Positions 1 through 9,824 of a DNA stretch of 64,000 bases are shown here, one piece after another. Positions within the stretch are counted from its first letter, which is position 1; every line of letters starts with the position of its first letter. The translations under genes and the position numbers were made by a program. Origin of the DNA: Chloroflexota bacterium (GTDB taxonomy: Bacteria > Chloroflexota > Dehalococcoidia > Lucifugimonadales > Lucifugimonadaceae); the NCBI GenBank assembly GCA_009838175.1, contig VXSB01000054.1:1-64000 (forward strand). Direction: 5' to 3'. The notes under the pieces were generated by a model, which saw only the letters and a list, made by a program, of their open reading frames with translations, had not been told where the DNA came from and searched no databases.

Positions 1-13
1 TCTTTAACTCCGT

Positions 14-30
14 GGGGGGGGGGGGGGGGG
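14..30. repeat. 17-base G homopolymer
   Basis: An uninterrupted run of 17 G residues lies about 90 bases past the 3' end of the first gene. The first 120 bases hold no open frame I would call. The tract may be a slippage-prone repeat or an assembly or sequencing artefact at a contig edge. Confidence 0.9.
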
Positions 31-120
31 CGGCATCCCCCGCTCTGGTGTCGGTTCTTTGGGCTGCGCTTACTCGCGCGCCTGTTGTCGGACTTCTGGG
101 CTGCGCGAAGGGGACGAGGA

Positions 121-1116
121 CTAGCGGGAGATTTCGTGGACGATGTTGATTAGGGGTTTGCCGCGGGTTAGGCGGTCTAGGTTTTGGGCTACGGTTTGGG
201 CTCTGCGGGATGCGGTACCGTAGGTGGCGCCGGAGTGGTGGGGGACCATGATGATGTTGTCGAGTTCCCAGAAGGGGTGTTCGGATGGTCGGGGAGCGTC
301 GGTTGCGGATTCGGGGTATTGGTACCAGGTGTCGATTGCGGCTCCGGCGATGGTGCGGTTTTTGAGGGCGTTGTAGAGGGCTGCTTCGTCGATGATGTGT
401 CCGCGTGCGGGGTTGATGATGTACGCGGTGGGTTTCATCAGGGCGAGTTCGTGTGCGCCGATGAGACCGTGGGTTGCGGGTCCGAGAGGAGTGGAGATGA
501 GGACGAAGTCGGAGTTTGCGAGGACGTGTTCTCGGGCGTGTTTGCCGCCTCCGATGTAGTTTGCGCCGTAGAGTTCGCCGTCGGCGTGATCTGCTCTGCC
601 TGCGGCGATGACGGGCATTTCATATGCATGGGCGAGTCTTGCGACGCGTCGTCCTATGGCACCAAAGCCGACGATGCCGAAGGTTCGCCCCATGAGTTCG
701 CGATATACGCCGTGTCTACCGGGCCACATCTCCCATGATCCTTCGCGGAATGTGCGATCGGATTTGAAGAGTTCGTGGTCGAGAGCTACGGCTACGGCCA
801 TTACCCACTCGGCTATAGGCGCTTCGTGGTGGTAGGCGTTTGCGATGGTGCAGCCTTCGGGGACGGCGTCCGGGTCGATGCGGTCGTAACCGGCGGCGGC
901 GATGAGGATGGCCTTCAGCGAGTTCGCGGCTACACCCATCTCTTTTGTGAAGTCGGTGCCGATGTAGACGTCGGCGTCGATCAGGGAGTCGGGTGGTGCT
1001 TTGTTGTCTTGGTACTCGGTGTAGACCCACTCGACGGGTTCGGTTACGGGGAAGGGCGCGACGTTAGGATCCGCGTCGGGGCGGCGGTTTACTACTACGC
1101 GGAGTTTTTTCGACAT
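121..1116 (-). CDS. D-isomer-specific 2-hydroxyacid dehydrogenase
   Basis: A 331-residue NAD-dependent oxidoreductase of the D-2-hydroxyacid dehydrogenase family, expected to interconvert 2-oxoacids and D-2-hydroxyacids in the cytoplasm. The Rossmann motif GFGAIG lies at residues 150-155. The substrate-binding and catalytic Arg is in NPARG (R238), a Glu is near E269, and the catalytic His is H293 in PHHSG, where most relatives have PH-x-A/S-G. Length is normal for the family. The start is an ATG with no strong Shine-Dalgarno sequence. It stands alone on its strand, with a palindrome-rich gap upstream. The exact substrate cannot be read from the sequence. Confidence 0.9.
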   Translation of the reverse strand: MSKKLRVVVNRRPDADPNVAPFPVTEPVEWVYTEYQDNKAPPDSLIDADVYIGTDFTKEMGVAANSLKAILIAAAGYDRIDPDAVPEGCTIANAYHHEAPIAEWVMAVAVALDHELFKSDRTFREGSWEMWPGRHGVYRELMGRTFGIVGFGAIGRRVARLAHAYEMPVIAAGRADHADGELYGANYIGGGKHAREHVLANSDFVLISTPLGPATHGLIGAHELALMKPTAYIINPARGHIIDEAALYNALKNRTIAGAAIDTWYQYPESATDAPRPSEHPFWELDNIIMVPHHSGATYGTASRRAQTVAQNLDRLTRGKPLINIVHEISR

Positions 1117-1439
1117 TTGAGTGGAGTTTTGAACTGTGATTAATGTGATTGTAATGATGGGTTGTGATATTTGGTTCTTGAGTGTTTGAGAGGCGGGGCA
1201 TCCCCTGAGGTCAGGTAAACGAAAGGGCGACCACGAGGGTCGCCCCTACGGTTGGGTTGCTGTGAACCCCCTGCGGTCGCTTTGCTCCCGCGTCCCCCTT
1301 TTGCTTCGCAAAAAGGGGAGGGGTTGGCCCCCTTTGTCCCCCGCATCCGAGTGCGGGGCAGGCCCCGGACATTTCCCCCATGAATGGGGGAAACCCTACT
1401 CCGCCCTTCTGGATTCCGGCTTTCGCCGGAATGACGTGT
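1117..1439. other. intergenic region with three dispersed-type palindromes
   Basis: This 323-base gap has no convincing gene. It holds three separate hairpins. The first is at 1225-1245 (gggcgacc, 5-base loop, ggtcgccc). The second is at about 1295-1318 (a CCCCTTTT arm and an AAAAAGGGG arm around GCTTCGC). The third is at 1413-1432 (attccggc, loop tttc, gccggaat). All three resemble short palindromic elements scattered between genes in many bacterial genomes. The second resembles the hairpin at 5293-5317, and the third has a decayed relative near 56452-56474. They may also act as bidirectional terminators, although none is followed by a clear T-run. Confidence 0.75.
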
Positions 1440-2159
1440 TCAGAACGCGGGTTTGCCGGAGGACCAACTCCAGTTGTCGGGTGGCCAGACGTTACGGCCT
1501 CGGCGGGCGCCCATGTTTCCGGCCATGGAGGCGTCGCGGCGTTCTTCGTCGTACCAGTCGGCTACGGTGTCGCGCCAGAGTTTGATGTGTGGGGTTCCGA
1601 CGTGGTAGTCGAAGGCGGCACTGTTGGCGTATACCTCGTAGAGGTAGAGTTCGGTCGGGTCTTCAACGTTTTGATAGACGTCGAAGCGGAGGCATCCGGG
1701 TTCTTCGTGGGTCGATCCGATGCCGTCGAGGGTTACGGCGGCGATGAAGTCGTCTACCTTGTCGGCTTGGACGTATTGGGGAGCGTGGATGACGTGGAGG
1801 GTGCCGTTCTGGAATGCGGAATCGTCGACCGCGCCGGGTCGGTAGGCATCCCAGTCGGCTGGTCCTGCCGGGTAAACGGAGCGGCAGAATGAGACTTCGG
1901 GTGGCTCTGCGAACATGTCGGCAGATGCGTCGCGCCACTGGTGGAAGTGGTATGCCATGGTGTGGTACTGGAACGCGGCCTCGTCTTCGTAGACCTCGCA
2001 GAATGCGAACTTTGTGGGGTCTTCGTCGTCTTGGATGATGTCGAAGCGGTAGCAGTTGGGTTCGCCGAGGACGGATCCGACGCCGTCGCCGATAGAGGCT
2101 TCGATGAAGTCGTCGATGCGGTCGTCTTTGACCTTTAGACGGACCATTAGGATGTACAT
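1440..2159 (-). CDS. tandem antibiotic-biosynthesis-monooxygenase (ABM) domain protein
   Basis: A 239-residue protein made of two copies of the ABM/YgiN-like ferredoxin-fold domain, at roughly residues 1-100 and 115-210. The copies share the same pattern: a short beta strand, D-x-x-DDFI, then GIGS or GVGS with EEPG or GEPN, C-x-RFD, and a Y- or F-containing E-V-Y segment followed by FxxH. Single-domain relatives such as YgiN and LsrG are about 100 residues and act as dimers, so a fused dimer is likely. The family includes quinol monooxygenases and heme-degrading enzymes, and the substrate here is unknown. An AGGAG eight bases before the ATG supports the start. The last 30 residues are low in order and rich in W, G and R. 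Confidence 0.85.
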   Translation of the reverse strand: MYILMVRLKVKDDRIDDFIEASIGDGVGSVLGEPNCYRFDIIQDDEDPTKFAFCEVYEDEAAFQYHTMAYHFHQWRDASADMFAEPPEVSFCRSVYPAGPADWDAYRPGAVDDSAFQNGTLHVIHAPQYVQADKVDDFIAAVTLDGIGSTHEEPGCLRFDVYQNVEDPTELYLYEVYANSAAFDYHVGTPHIKLWRDTVADWYDEERRDASMAGNMGARRGRNVWPPDNWSWSSGKPAF

Positions 2160-2257
2160 TTGGTTCTCCTGGTTGGTGTGGGCTATTGATTGCCGTAAGT
2201 GAGTATATCGCGGGAATCAATATTCCCCGTCCGACTACAACCTGTTAGCTTTTCACG

Positions 2258-2863
2258 ATGCCTGACACAGTTATCTCTGAACTCGAGTATTCGAGAGACC
2301 GCGATGTCGTCGAATTGCAGACCCACGATCTGTTTCTTCGAGGCGAGTGTGTGACGTTGCGTCCGATGACGGAATGCGATTGGGGTTTGCTACTCGCTTG
2401 GAACAACGATCCTGAGGTGATGGAGCACGTAGAAAGCGATGGTTTCACGCCGCGCAGTTTGAGTGAAATCCAGTCGATCTACCGCTGGATCTCGACCCAC
2501 GCTTACTGTTTCATCATCGAGGTTCAAGGGCAGGGGATAGGCGAGTGCTGGTTGCAGCGCATGAACCTGAGGCGGATTGTTGGTCGGCACCCCGGTGAGA
2601 ATCTCTGGCGGATCGATTTGATGATCGGGGTGAAGGAGTTATGGGGGCGAGGTTACGGGAGTGAGGCTATCGGGTTGTTAGTTGAGTTTGGCTTCGACCG
2701 CGTTGGGGCGGATGCGATTTACGGTCTCGTGGCGAAGGGCAACACGAGGAGCACCCGAGCGTTTCAGAAGTGCGGTTTCACGAGCCTTGATAAGGCACAC
2801 GAAGCTGGTGATGCCGTGGGTTACGACATGGTGATAACCAGTGCCGTTGTAATGACCAGTTAG
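2258..2863 (+). CDS. GNAT family N-acetyltransferase
   Basis: A 201-residue acetyltransferase of the RimJ/RimL and AAC(6')-like GNAT group. The segment around residues 30-50 (LRPMTECDW...LAWNNDPEV) is the usual first strand and helix. The acetyl-CoA binding loop is G-x-G-x-G/A in WGRGYGSEAI, and NTRS-x-RAFQKCGF is the typical C-terminal motif. Substrate could be a protein N-terminus, an antibiotic or a small amine. It runs towards the SDR gene and the two 3' ends overlap by four bases. No Shine-Dalgarno sequence is seen. A possible TGT-TAGCTT extended -10 at 2243-2251 sits so close to the ATG that a leaderless transcript is possible. Confidence 0.85.
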   Translation: MPDTVISELEYSRDRDVVELQTHDLFLRGECVTLRPMTECDWGLLLAWNNDPEVMEHVESDGFTPRSLSEIQSIYRWISTHAYCFIIEVQGQGIGECWLQRMNLRRIVGRHPGENLWRIDLMIGVKELWGRGYGSEAIGLLVEFGFDRVGADAIYGLVAKGNTRSTRAFQKCGFTSLDKAHEAGDAVGYDMVITSAVVMTS

Positions 2864-3612
2864 CCTCGCCCGAGGTAGAGCTGTTCGTTGGGGATCACGA
2901 TCGCTTCGAGCATATTTACGTCTGGTGGCAAGGTTGCCATCAACAATGCTGTGCGAGCGATGTTTTCGACGTCCATCATGGGTTCGGGGCCTTCGTCTCG
3001 CCCTGAGCCTGATCGGGCGTCGGCGCGGCGTTCGACCATGGTGTTTCCGGGGTGGAGCGCGGAGACGGCGATGTTGATGTCGCGGCCTTCGATGGCGGCG
3101 GATTGAGTCAGGCCCCAGACGGCGTGTTTGCTGGTGGTGTAGACGGCGGCTGAGTGTCGGGATCGTTGTGCGGCGATGGAGCCGATGTTGATGATGCGTC
3201 CGCCTCCTTGGGGTCGCATGATCTTGAAGGCTTGTTTGGTGCAGTAGAACATGCCGGTGACGTTTGTGTTCATGACTCGGAGCCACTTTTCGGATGAGAG
3301 TTGCTCGATGGGGTCGCCTTCGACGGAGCCGGAGTTGTTGACTAGGATGTCGAGGCGTCCGTGGGCGTTCATGACGGATTTGAAGACTCCAGCGACGCTG
3401 TCTTCGTCGGTGACGTCCATTGCGAGGGCTTTGACGGTGGTTCCGGATTCGGCGGAGATTTCGTCTGCGGATGCTTGGAGGCGTTCGAGGTTACGGGCGG
3501 CGATGGTTACGTTGGCGCCGTTGCTGGCGAAGATGCGTGCGATGCCTTTACCGATGCCGGTTCCGCCGCCGGTTACGAGGGCGATTTTGCCGTCTAGAGA
3601 TTCTGCGCTCAC
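2860..3612 (-). CDS. SDR family NAD(P)-dependent oxidoreductase
   Basis: A 250-residue classical short-chain dehydrogenase. Cofactor motif TGGGTGIG is at 14-21. NNSG at 92-95 replaces the usual NNAG. The active-site residues are N117, S145, Y158 and K162. This architecture fits reduction of a ketone or oxidation of an alcohol in the cytosol, as in 3-oxoacyl-ACP reductases and glucose dehydrogenases. The start is GTG with a good GGAGG 7-8 bases upstream. The gene lies 19 bases after the MFS gene on the same strand, so the two are probably cotranscribed. No substrate can be assigned. Confidence 0.9.
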   Translation of the reverse strand: MSAESLDGKIALVTGGGTGIGKGIARIFASNGANVTIAARNLERLQASADEISAESGTTVKALAMDVTDEDSVAGVFKSVMNAHGRLDILVNNSGSVEGDPIEQLSSEKWLRVMNTNVTGMFYCTKQAFKIMRPQGGGRIINIGSIAAQRSRHSAAVYTTSKHAVWGLTQSAAIEGRDINIAVSALHPGNTMVERRADARSGSGRDEGPEPMMDVENIARTALLMATLPPDVNMLEAIVIPNEQLYLGRG

Positions 3613-3631
3613 GGGTATTCCTCCGAATTGA

Positions 3632-5134
3632 TTACGTTGCTTGGGATTCGTTTTTGCCTGGTTTTGTCAGGAAAGATGTGATGAAGGCTAAGGCTACTAC
3701 GCCAGTCGCGGCGAGGTACGCGTATTTCCACCCGTCCATGAATGCGAAGCCGGCTTCGGGAGTGTCTTCGAGTTCACCGAGAGGTATGTTGAAGCCGCGT
3801 GCGATCATGACACCGGCGATGATTGCGGTGATGATCGCTTGTCCAGAGACGTTTCCGAGGTTGCGAGTGAGGTTGATGATCGCGCTTACGAGTCCGTAGG
3901 CTGACTGTGGGACGGAGCCCATCGTGGCGCTGGCGTTGGGTGCGGACCATGCGCCCATTGCGAGTCCGTTGATGAGGACGACGACGGCGATGTAGATAAC
4001 GTTTGAGGTGTCGTCTAGAGTGGCGAGTGCGATGCCGGTGAGTACGAGGAAGAAGAAACCGCCCATCATGAACGGTCGGACGCCGTAGCGGTCGGAGAGT
4101 CGGCCGAAGACTTGTGCTCCGATGCCCATTCCGATGGCCATCATGAGCATGACGCCAGAGGCGAGGATCTCGGGCCAACCTCGGAAGGCTACAAGGTAGA
4201 TGGGGAGTACGAATAGGGTGGCGGAGGAGCGCATGAATGCGAGGTAGCGGGTGATGATGGAGTATTTGAAGACTTTGTTTTTGAAGAGTCGGAGGTCGAC
4301 CATCGGGTTCGGGGTCTTCAGTTGCCACCAGACGAATACGATGAGGGTTGCGATGCCGGTGAAGGCCCCGGCGATGATTATCGGCGAGCCCCAAGCGAGG
4401 GCGAAGGGGTTGGTGATGGTGAGGATGATGATTGCGGTCGCGACGGCGGATAGCGCGGCTCCGAGCCAGTCGTACGGTGGACGTTTTTCCCCTGAGAAAG
4501 AGCCGATGCGTTCGTCTTTGAGGATGTAGAGGCCCCAGAAGAATGCGACGGCGGTTGGGATCGCCATGAAGATGAAGAGTGCTTGCCAAGGTAGGAATTG
4601 GAGCGTTACGCCGGATACCACAGTTCCGGCGGCACCTCCAATGGCGACGGCGGTGGTCTGGCTACCGAGGGCTTTGCCACGTTCGCTGGCTGGAAATACG
4701 GATGTCGTGATGGCTGTAGATACGGACTGGCCCATGGAACTGCCGATGGACATGATGACTCGGGTGATGATGAGGAATGTGAGGCTGGTAGCGAAGGCGC
4801 AAGCGATGGCTCCACCGCCGAAGAGCGCCATTCCGATGAGGTGGAACTTCTTGCGCCCGATCATGTCGGCGACTTTACCGAGGGGGACCATGAGTGAACT
4901 GATGGTGAGAGATTGCGCGATGACTAGAAGGGATGCTTCTTTGAACGTGATTCCGAAGTCTTCGGCTATGGCGGGTAGTGCAAGGAAGATGATGCTGAAG
5001 CTCATCACCATCGTTACGAGCGAGAGTCCGACGGCCCAGAATGCTCGCCACTTGTACCAGGCGTTTTCGGGCGCGGCGGGATCCCATGCGGGAGTTTTGG
5101 GCGCGGATTGCGCGATGGTCTGAGTGTCTGCCAT
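3632..5134 (-). CDS. MFS transporter, DHA2-like
   Basis: A 500-residue inner-membrane protein with about 14 hydrophobic segments, the length and shape of the DHA2 drug:H+ antiporter family. The loop after the second segment reads GKVADMIGRKK, a form of the MFS motif A. The loop between the two halves is charged (KDERIGSFSG). It is followed directly by the SDR gene, so the pair may handle one compound. Efflux of a small organic molecule is the likely role, but import cannot be excluded. Confidence 0.88.
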   Translation of the reverse strand: MADTQTIAQSAPKTPAWDPAAPENAWYKWRAFWAVGLSLVTMVMSFSIIFLALPAIAEDFGITFKEASLLVIAQSLTISSLMVPLGKVADMIGRKKFHLIGMALFGGGAIACAFATSLTFLIITRVIMSIGSSMGQSVSTAITTSVFPASERGKALGSQTTAVAIGGAAGTVVSGVTLQFLPWQALFIFMAIPTAVAFFWGLYILKDERIGSFSGEKRPPYDWLGAALSAVATAIIILTITNPFALAWGSPIIIAGAFTGIATLIVFVWWQLKTPNPMVDLRLFKNKVFKYSIITRYLAFMRSSATLFVLPIYLVAFRGWPEILASGVMLMMAIGMGIGAQVFGRLSDRYGVRPFMMGGFFFLVLTGIALATLDDTSNVIYIAVVVLINGLAMGAWSAPNASATMGSVPQSAYGLVSAIINLTRNLGNVSGQAIITAIIAGVMIARGFNIPLGELEDTPEAGFAFMDGWKYAYLAATGVVALAFITSFLTKPGKNESQAT

Positions 5135-5268
5135 TAGGGTGTGCGACGCGGAAGCGTCGACGTAAGAATGCCACTAGAGTATAGCGTTGCGGTGTAGCTT
5201 TCGATGTGAACGCGGTACAACAGACTGTCGCGGGGGAGCCTGCACCGTCACCTCCCCAGGCATACCCC

Positions 5269-5317
5269 GCGAGCGTCGCTTCGCTCGCTCGCGCCCCTTT
5301 CGCAGAGCGAAAGGGGC
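5269..5317. repeat. double hairpin, REP-like or terminator
   Basis: Two adjacent perfect hairpins lie just past the end of the ABC operon. The first is a 7-bp stem (GCGAGCG at 5269-5275 with CGCTCGC at 5282-5288). The second is an 11-bp stem (GCCCCTTTCGC at 5293-5303, loop AGA, partner at 5307-5317). No T-run follows on either strand. The second hairpin resembles the one near 1295-1318, which favours a dispersed element that may also terminate the ABC operon. Confidence 0.7.
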
Positions 5318-5327
5318 TATGATCGGT

Positions 5328-6067
5328 TCAGTGGACGTCCATCTGTTTGAGACGCCAAACGGTGGCTAGGTTCGAGACAGTGATGACAGCTAGCAGAGCG
5401 ATGATGGCGTATTCGATGGGGGGTAGTTGGTTTGATCCGGATGTGGGAGCGTCGATCAGGGTTGAGTTAAGTTCTTGCAGTACCGAGAGGGTGTTGCCGC
5501 TGATGCTGACGTATTTGAGGCCGGGGATGGCGGTGGAGATTAGGGCTTCGAAGCCGAATACGTAGACGATTCCGAAGACGACGGCGCGGGTTGTGATGGT
5601 GCCGATGAATGCGAAGAGGGATGTGAATGCGATAGCTCCGATGGCGATGCCTAAGGCTGCGATGATGGCTGCGGAGTAGGCTTCTTCGTCGAAGACTAGG
5701 AGTACGGAGACGAAGGTGGAAATGGCCAATGGAATTGCGACGATAGCTGCGGCCGCGAGCATCTTGGGGATTGAGATTTGCCACCTTGAGATGGGGGAGA
5801 GCATGAGGTTGGTGAGTGTACGGTCTTCGATTTCGTCGGCGAAGACGGGCGCGGCGACAATGAGCGCGATCAGCGGTAGGCCGGTGTTGAAGATTAGGCC
5901 TTGGATGAAGCCTTGAGTGGCTTCGCCATCCCAATCCGCGTCAAGTAGTCCGCTGGCGATAGCGATCACGAGTGGGATTGCGGCGAGTAAGAGCAATACG
6001 GCGATGCGGCGGATCGATATCGATTGCCGGATTGCGAGGATGAATATTGTTTCTGCGATGATGCCCA

Positions 6068-6068
<1 letters not shown>
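5328..6068 (-). CDS. ABC transporter permease (ABC-2/NosY-like)
   Basis: A 246-residue membrane protein with six predicted hydrophobic segments and the EIEDRTLTNLMLSPISR segment after the second one, a hallmark of ABC-2 type and NosY-like permeases. It is the last gene of a four-gene operon. Its ATG overlaps the stop codon of the upstream ATPase by one base (TGATG), so translation is probably coupled. It is expected to pair with the ATPase at 6068-7021. The transported substrate is unknown. Confidence 0.85.
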
Positions 6069-7021
<953 letters not shown>

Positions 7022-7025
7022 GTGG

Positions 7026-7943
7026 TTATCTCTGTCTGGAATAGAAGCGCCATGTTGCAAATATGGAGACTGCGGTTAGCAGGACGATCCAGGCGATGGG
7101 GAAGATTATGTTGAGGTCGAAGTTTTCGTTGTAGGTGCCGAAGAATATGGATGGGATGATGCTGGTGTTGATGTCGATCAAATTGACAAGAGCCATTGGG
7201 TTGCTAACGGAATCTGGAGGATTGAACAGATTGACGATTAACCCGGTAAATGAAGAGATCATGATGACGCTGATGACGATGAGAGTTGCGATCATCCGTC
7301 GGTCGGTCAGAGAGCTGACGGCGAAGGTGAATGATGCGGCGAATACTGCGAATACTGCGCTGTTGCCGACGAATCGGGGGATGTCTGTCCAGTTGTCTTG
7401 GATGTGTCCAAGGGAGTCGGATACACCGATGAGCAGTCCGACCCACAGAGTTATGTGGGGTAGCAAGCTGGCTGCGAGTAGGAGTACGATGAGTGCGAGC
7501 CATCTTGCGCCGAGGTAGTCGAGGAGGGTGATTGGTCGGACGAAGTAGAGATGAATGACGCGGTTTCTGCGATCGGGGCAGATCAACTCTGGGCCGACGA
7601 AAGCAGCGAATATGAGTAGCAAGAAACCGATTACGCCTATCAGGTCGTCATGGCTTGGCAGGTCTACAACTTCGGTGCCTTCTCCAGTATCAACTTCGAG
7701 GCCGAGCTGTTCGAAGAATGCGGCGATGGCGGCGAATACGAGGCCGGTCAAGATGGCGGGCGATACGACGAGCCAAGGTAGGATTTTTGCCCATCCGCCG
7801 CGGCCAATGCCCATGCCGTTTTTGACTCCGTCCCAGAATATCGTCTGCCAAGCGCGGCTGCGACCTTCGCGTTCGCCTTCATAGGTCTGGTATCCGATGT
7901 CGAATACCGTGCCGGTGCGTTCGATGTTTTGGTCTGTGGTCAC
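7026..7943 (-). CDS. ABC transporter permease
   Basis: A 305-residue multi-spanning membrane protein with about six hydrophobic segments and a long N-terminal cytoplasmic stretch. The segment PELICPDRRNRVIHLYFVRPI resembles the amphipathic coupling region of ABC-2 permeases, where the DR-N pattern replaces the more common ER-GT. GTG start, three bases after the stop of the ATPase gene at 7947. It probably works with that ATPase, so the operon encodes two ATPase/permease pairs or one heterotetrameric exporter. Confidence 0.82.
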   Translation of the reverse strand: MTTDQNIERTGTVFDIGYQTYEGEREGRSRAWQTIFWDGVKNGMGIGRGGWAKILPWLVVSPAILTGLVFAAIAAFFEQLGLEVDTGEGTEVVDLPSHDDLIGVIGFLLLIFAAFVGPELICPDRRNRVIHLYFVRPITLLDYLGARWLALIVLLLAASLLPHITLWVGLLIGVSDSLGHIQDNWTDIPRFVGNSAVFAVFAASFTFAVSSLTDRRMIATLIVISVIMISSFTGLIVNLFNPPDSVSNPMALVNLIDINTSIIPSIFFGTYNENFDLNIIFPIAWIVLLTAVSIFATWRFYSRQR

Positions 7944-7946
7944 GGG

Positions 7947-8849
7947 TCAGTTGGTGCGGAAGAGGTCGATTAGGGCGCGTTGACGTGGCCCCATGCGGAC
8001 GAGTCTGGCTTCGGATGCGACGAGGGCGTCGCGGATGGCGTCGAATTTTGCGCCGTCGACGTCTGGGATCGATATTGCGATGCCTTCAGAGGTGTGAACG
8101 ATGTTGCGGTCCGACAGTTCTGCGGTGAAGCGGTCGCGGTTGTTGGCGACCTCGACGTAGATGAGTTCGGTCTCTTCGGTGAGGGACTTGACATCTGACG
8201 ATTCCTTTACTCGCCCCATGTCCAAAAGGACGATGTTGTCGCACGTTCGCTCGACATCTTGCATGAGGTGGGTTGAGAGAACGACGCTGATGCCGAACTC
8301 GCGTGCGATGCGGCGGATGAGGTTCAGCATCTCGGTACGTCCCGTCGGATCGAGACCTGCGGTTGGCTCATCGAGCAAGATCAGTACTGGATCGTGGACG
8401 AGGGCTTGTGCGAGCTTGACGCGCTGTTTCATGCCGGTTGAGTATCCGCCGATAGGGCGGTAGCGTTCCTCGAATAGTCCGACGTGCCGAAGGGTATCGG
8501 CTGCGAGTGCCCTTGAACGTGATGGCGGGATGCCGCTGACTTCGGCCATGTGGGTGAGGAAGTTTGCGGCGGATTGATTCGGTGGGAGGCAGTCGTGCTC
8601 GGGCATGTAGCCGAGACGGGTACGAGCGTCGGGATGGCGCGCATCGGCGCCCATGACCAGTGCGGAGCCGGAAGTGGCGTCAGTGAGGCCAAGGAATATG
8701 CGGATGGCGGTAGATTTTCCGGCGCCGTTGGGTCCTAGGAGTCCGGTGATTCCGGAGCCGACAGTGAAGGATGCGGAATCGAGGGCTTGGACGATGCCGT
8801 AGAGCTTGGTGAGATCCCGCGCTTCTAAGAGGTAAGAGTCTTGGTTCAC
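7947..8849 (-). CDS. ABC transporter ATP-binding protein
   Basis: A 300-residue ABC-2 type exporter ATPase and the first gene of the four-gene operon. Motifs: Walker A GPNGAGKST, Q-loop region with LGYMPEHDCL, signature YSTGMKQRVKLAQAL, Walker B LILLDEP followed by TAGLDP, and switch STHLMQDVE. The C-terminal region is the usual ~80-residue extension. Start appears to be GTG. It resembles ATPases of the CcmA/NatA type, which export lipids, drugs or ions. The operon gives no biosynthetic clue to substrate. Confidence 0.88.
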   Translation of the reverse strand: MNQDSYLLEARDLTKLYGIVQALDSASFTVGSGITGLLGPNGAGKSTAIRIFLGLTDATSGSALVMGADARHPDARTRLGYMPEHDCLPPNQSAANFLTHMAEVSGIPPSRSRALAADTLRHVGLFEERYRPIGGYSTGMKQRVKLAQALVHDPVLILLDEPTAGLDPTGRTEMLNLIRRIAREFGISVVLSTHLMQDVERTCDNIVLLDMGRVKESSDVKSLTEETELIYVEVANNRDRFTAELSDRNIVHTSEGIAISIPDVDGAKFDAIRDALVASEARLVRMGPRQRALIDLFRTN

Positions 8850-8890
8850 TGGTTCACAAAGATGACTGCTAATCTCGATATATAGGTTGG

Positions 8891-9724
8891 CTATACGTCC
8901 AGACGATAGAACTCGATTGCGGTTCTGCCGAATACGAAATCGGATTGTTCTTCGGGCAGGTTTTTCAGCATGTCTCGGACGGCGCTGGCCCAGCCAGCGT
9001 AGGGTGTGCCTTGGGTTGAGACGGGCCAGTCGGAGCCGAACATGAGGCGGTCTACGCCGAACATTCCTATGACATGGTGGACGTAAGGGAGTAGGTCGTC
9101 GTTGGTCCAGTTGTCCATGTCGGCTTCAGTGGTCATCCCGGAGAGTTTGCAGCGCATCCCGTCAATGGATGCGACATCGCGCAGGCGGGTGAGCCACGGT
9201 TCGACTTCGCCCTCTTTGATGTTGGGTTTGGCGATGTGATCGATAACGGCGCGAAGGTCAGGTACGTGCTCCATGATGCGCGGGACGAAAGGGAGGTTCC
9301 ATGGGCGGACGAGGAAGTCGTAGCAGAGGCCGCGTCGTTCGACCTCTTTCAGACCTTGGATAGGAGCGTCGCCTGCTAGCCAGCCGTGGTCCTCGTCCAT
9401 CTCCCAGAGATGACGGACGCCCTTGAAGTATGGGCTTTGCTGTAGATCGTCGAGGATTTCACCGACGTTTGGTTCGCTCAAGTCGACCCAACCGACGACA
9501 CCCGCGACGTAGTCGGTGTTCTCGGCGATTTCGAGGCACCACTTAGTCTCTTCGATTGACGCGTGAGCTTGAACTATGACCGTTTTGTCGACGTCAGCCT
9601 CCGCCATAAGAGGGCGGAGGTCATCGGGGCCATAGTTGACCCGCAACGGGCTGCCTTCCGGCATCCAGTCGTAAGGTCGTAGGTTCAAGTCCCAGAAGTG
9701 GTGATGGCTATCGACTACGGTCAT
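8891..9724 (-). CDS. amidohydrolase family protein (TIM-barrel lactonase-like)
   Basis: A 277-residue metal-dependent hydrolase of the amidohydro-2 group (COG3618, L-fuconolactonase and 2-pyrone-4,6-dicarboxylate lactonase relatives). The N-terminus carries the metal-binding DSHHHFWD (H7 and H9). VIDHIAKP supplies another His, and FGSDWPVS near the C-terminus supplies the conserved Asp. The chemistry is probably lactone or pyrone ring hydrolysis. A palindromic repeat lies just downstream of it, at 9767-9789, between this gene's 5' end and the next gene. Confidence 0.87.
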   Translation of the reverse strand: MTVVDSHHHFWDLNLRPYDWMPEGSPLRVNYGPDDLRPLMAEADVDKTVIVQAHASIEETKWCLEIAENTDYVAGVVGWVDLSEPNVGEILDDLQQSPYFKGVRHLWEMDEDHGWLAGDAPIQGLKEVERRGLCYDFLVRPWNLPFVPRIMEHVPDLRAVIDHIAKPNIKEGEVEPWLTRLRDVASIDGMRCKLSGMTTEADMDNWTNDDLLPYVHHVIGMFGVDRLMFGSDWPVSTQGTPYAGWASAVRDMLKNLPEEQSDFVFGRTAIEFYRLDV

Positions 9725-9766
9725 CGTGCAGTTCGGTCGCTTATTATCCGGTCACCCTCACCCTAG

Positions 9767-9789
9767 CCCTCTCCCATAAAGGGAGAGGG
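9767..9789. repeat. short palindrome (ccctctccc hairpin)
   Basis: A perfect 9-bp stem (ccctctccc at 9767-9775, gggagaggg at 9781-9789) with loop ataaa, preceded by caccctcaccctag. This CCCTCACCC-CCCTCTCCC unit is a well-known kind of dispersed intergenic repeat in many bacterial genomes. It lies between two minus-strand genes and could also stop transcription. Confidence 0.75.
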
Positions 9790-9824
9790 AATTGTTGTGA
9801 CGGGTTCGGAGTTGATGGTTTTGG

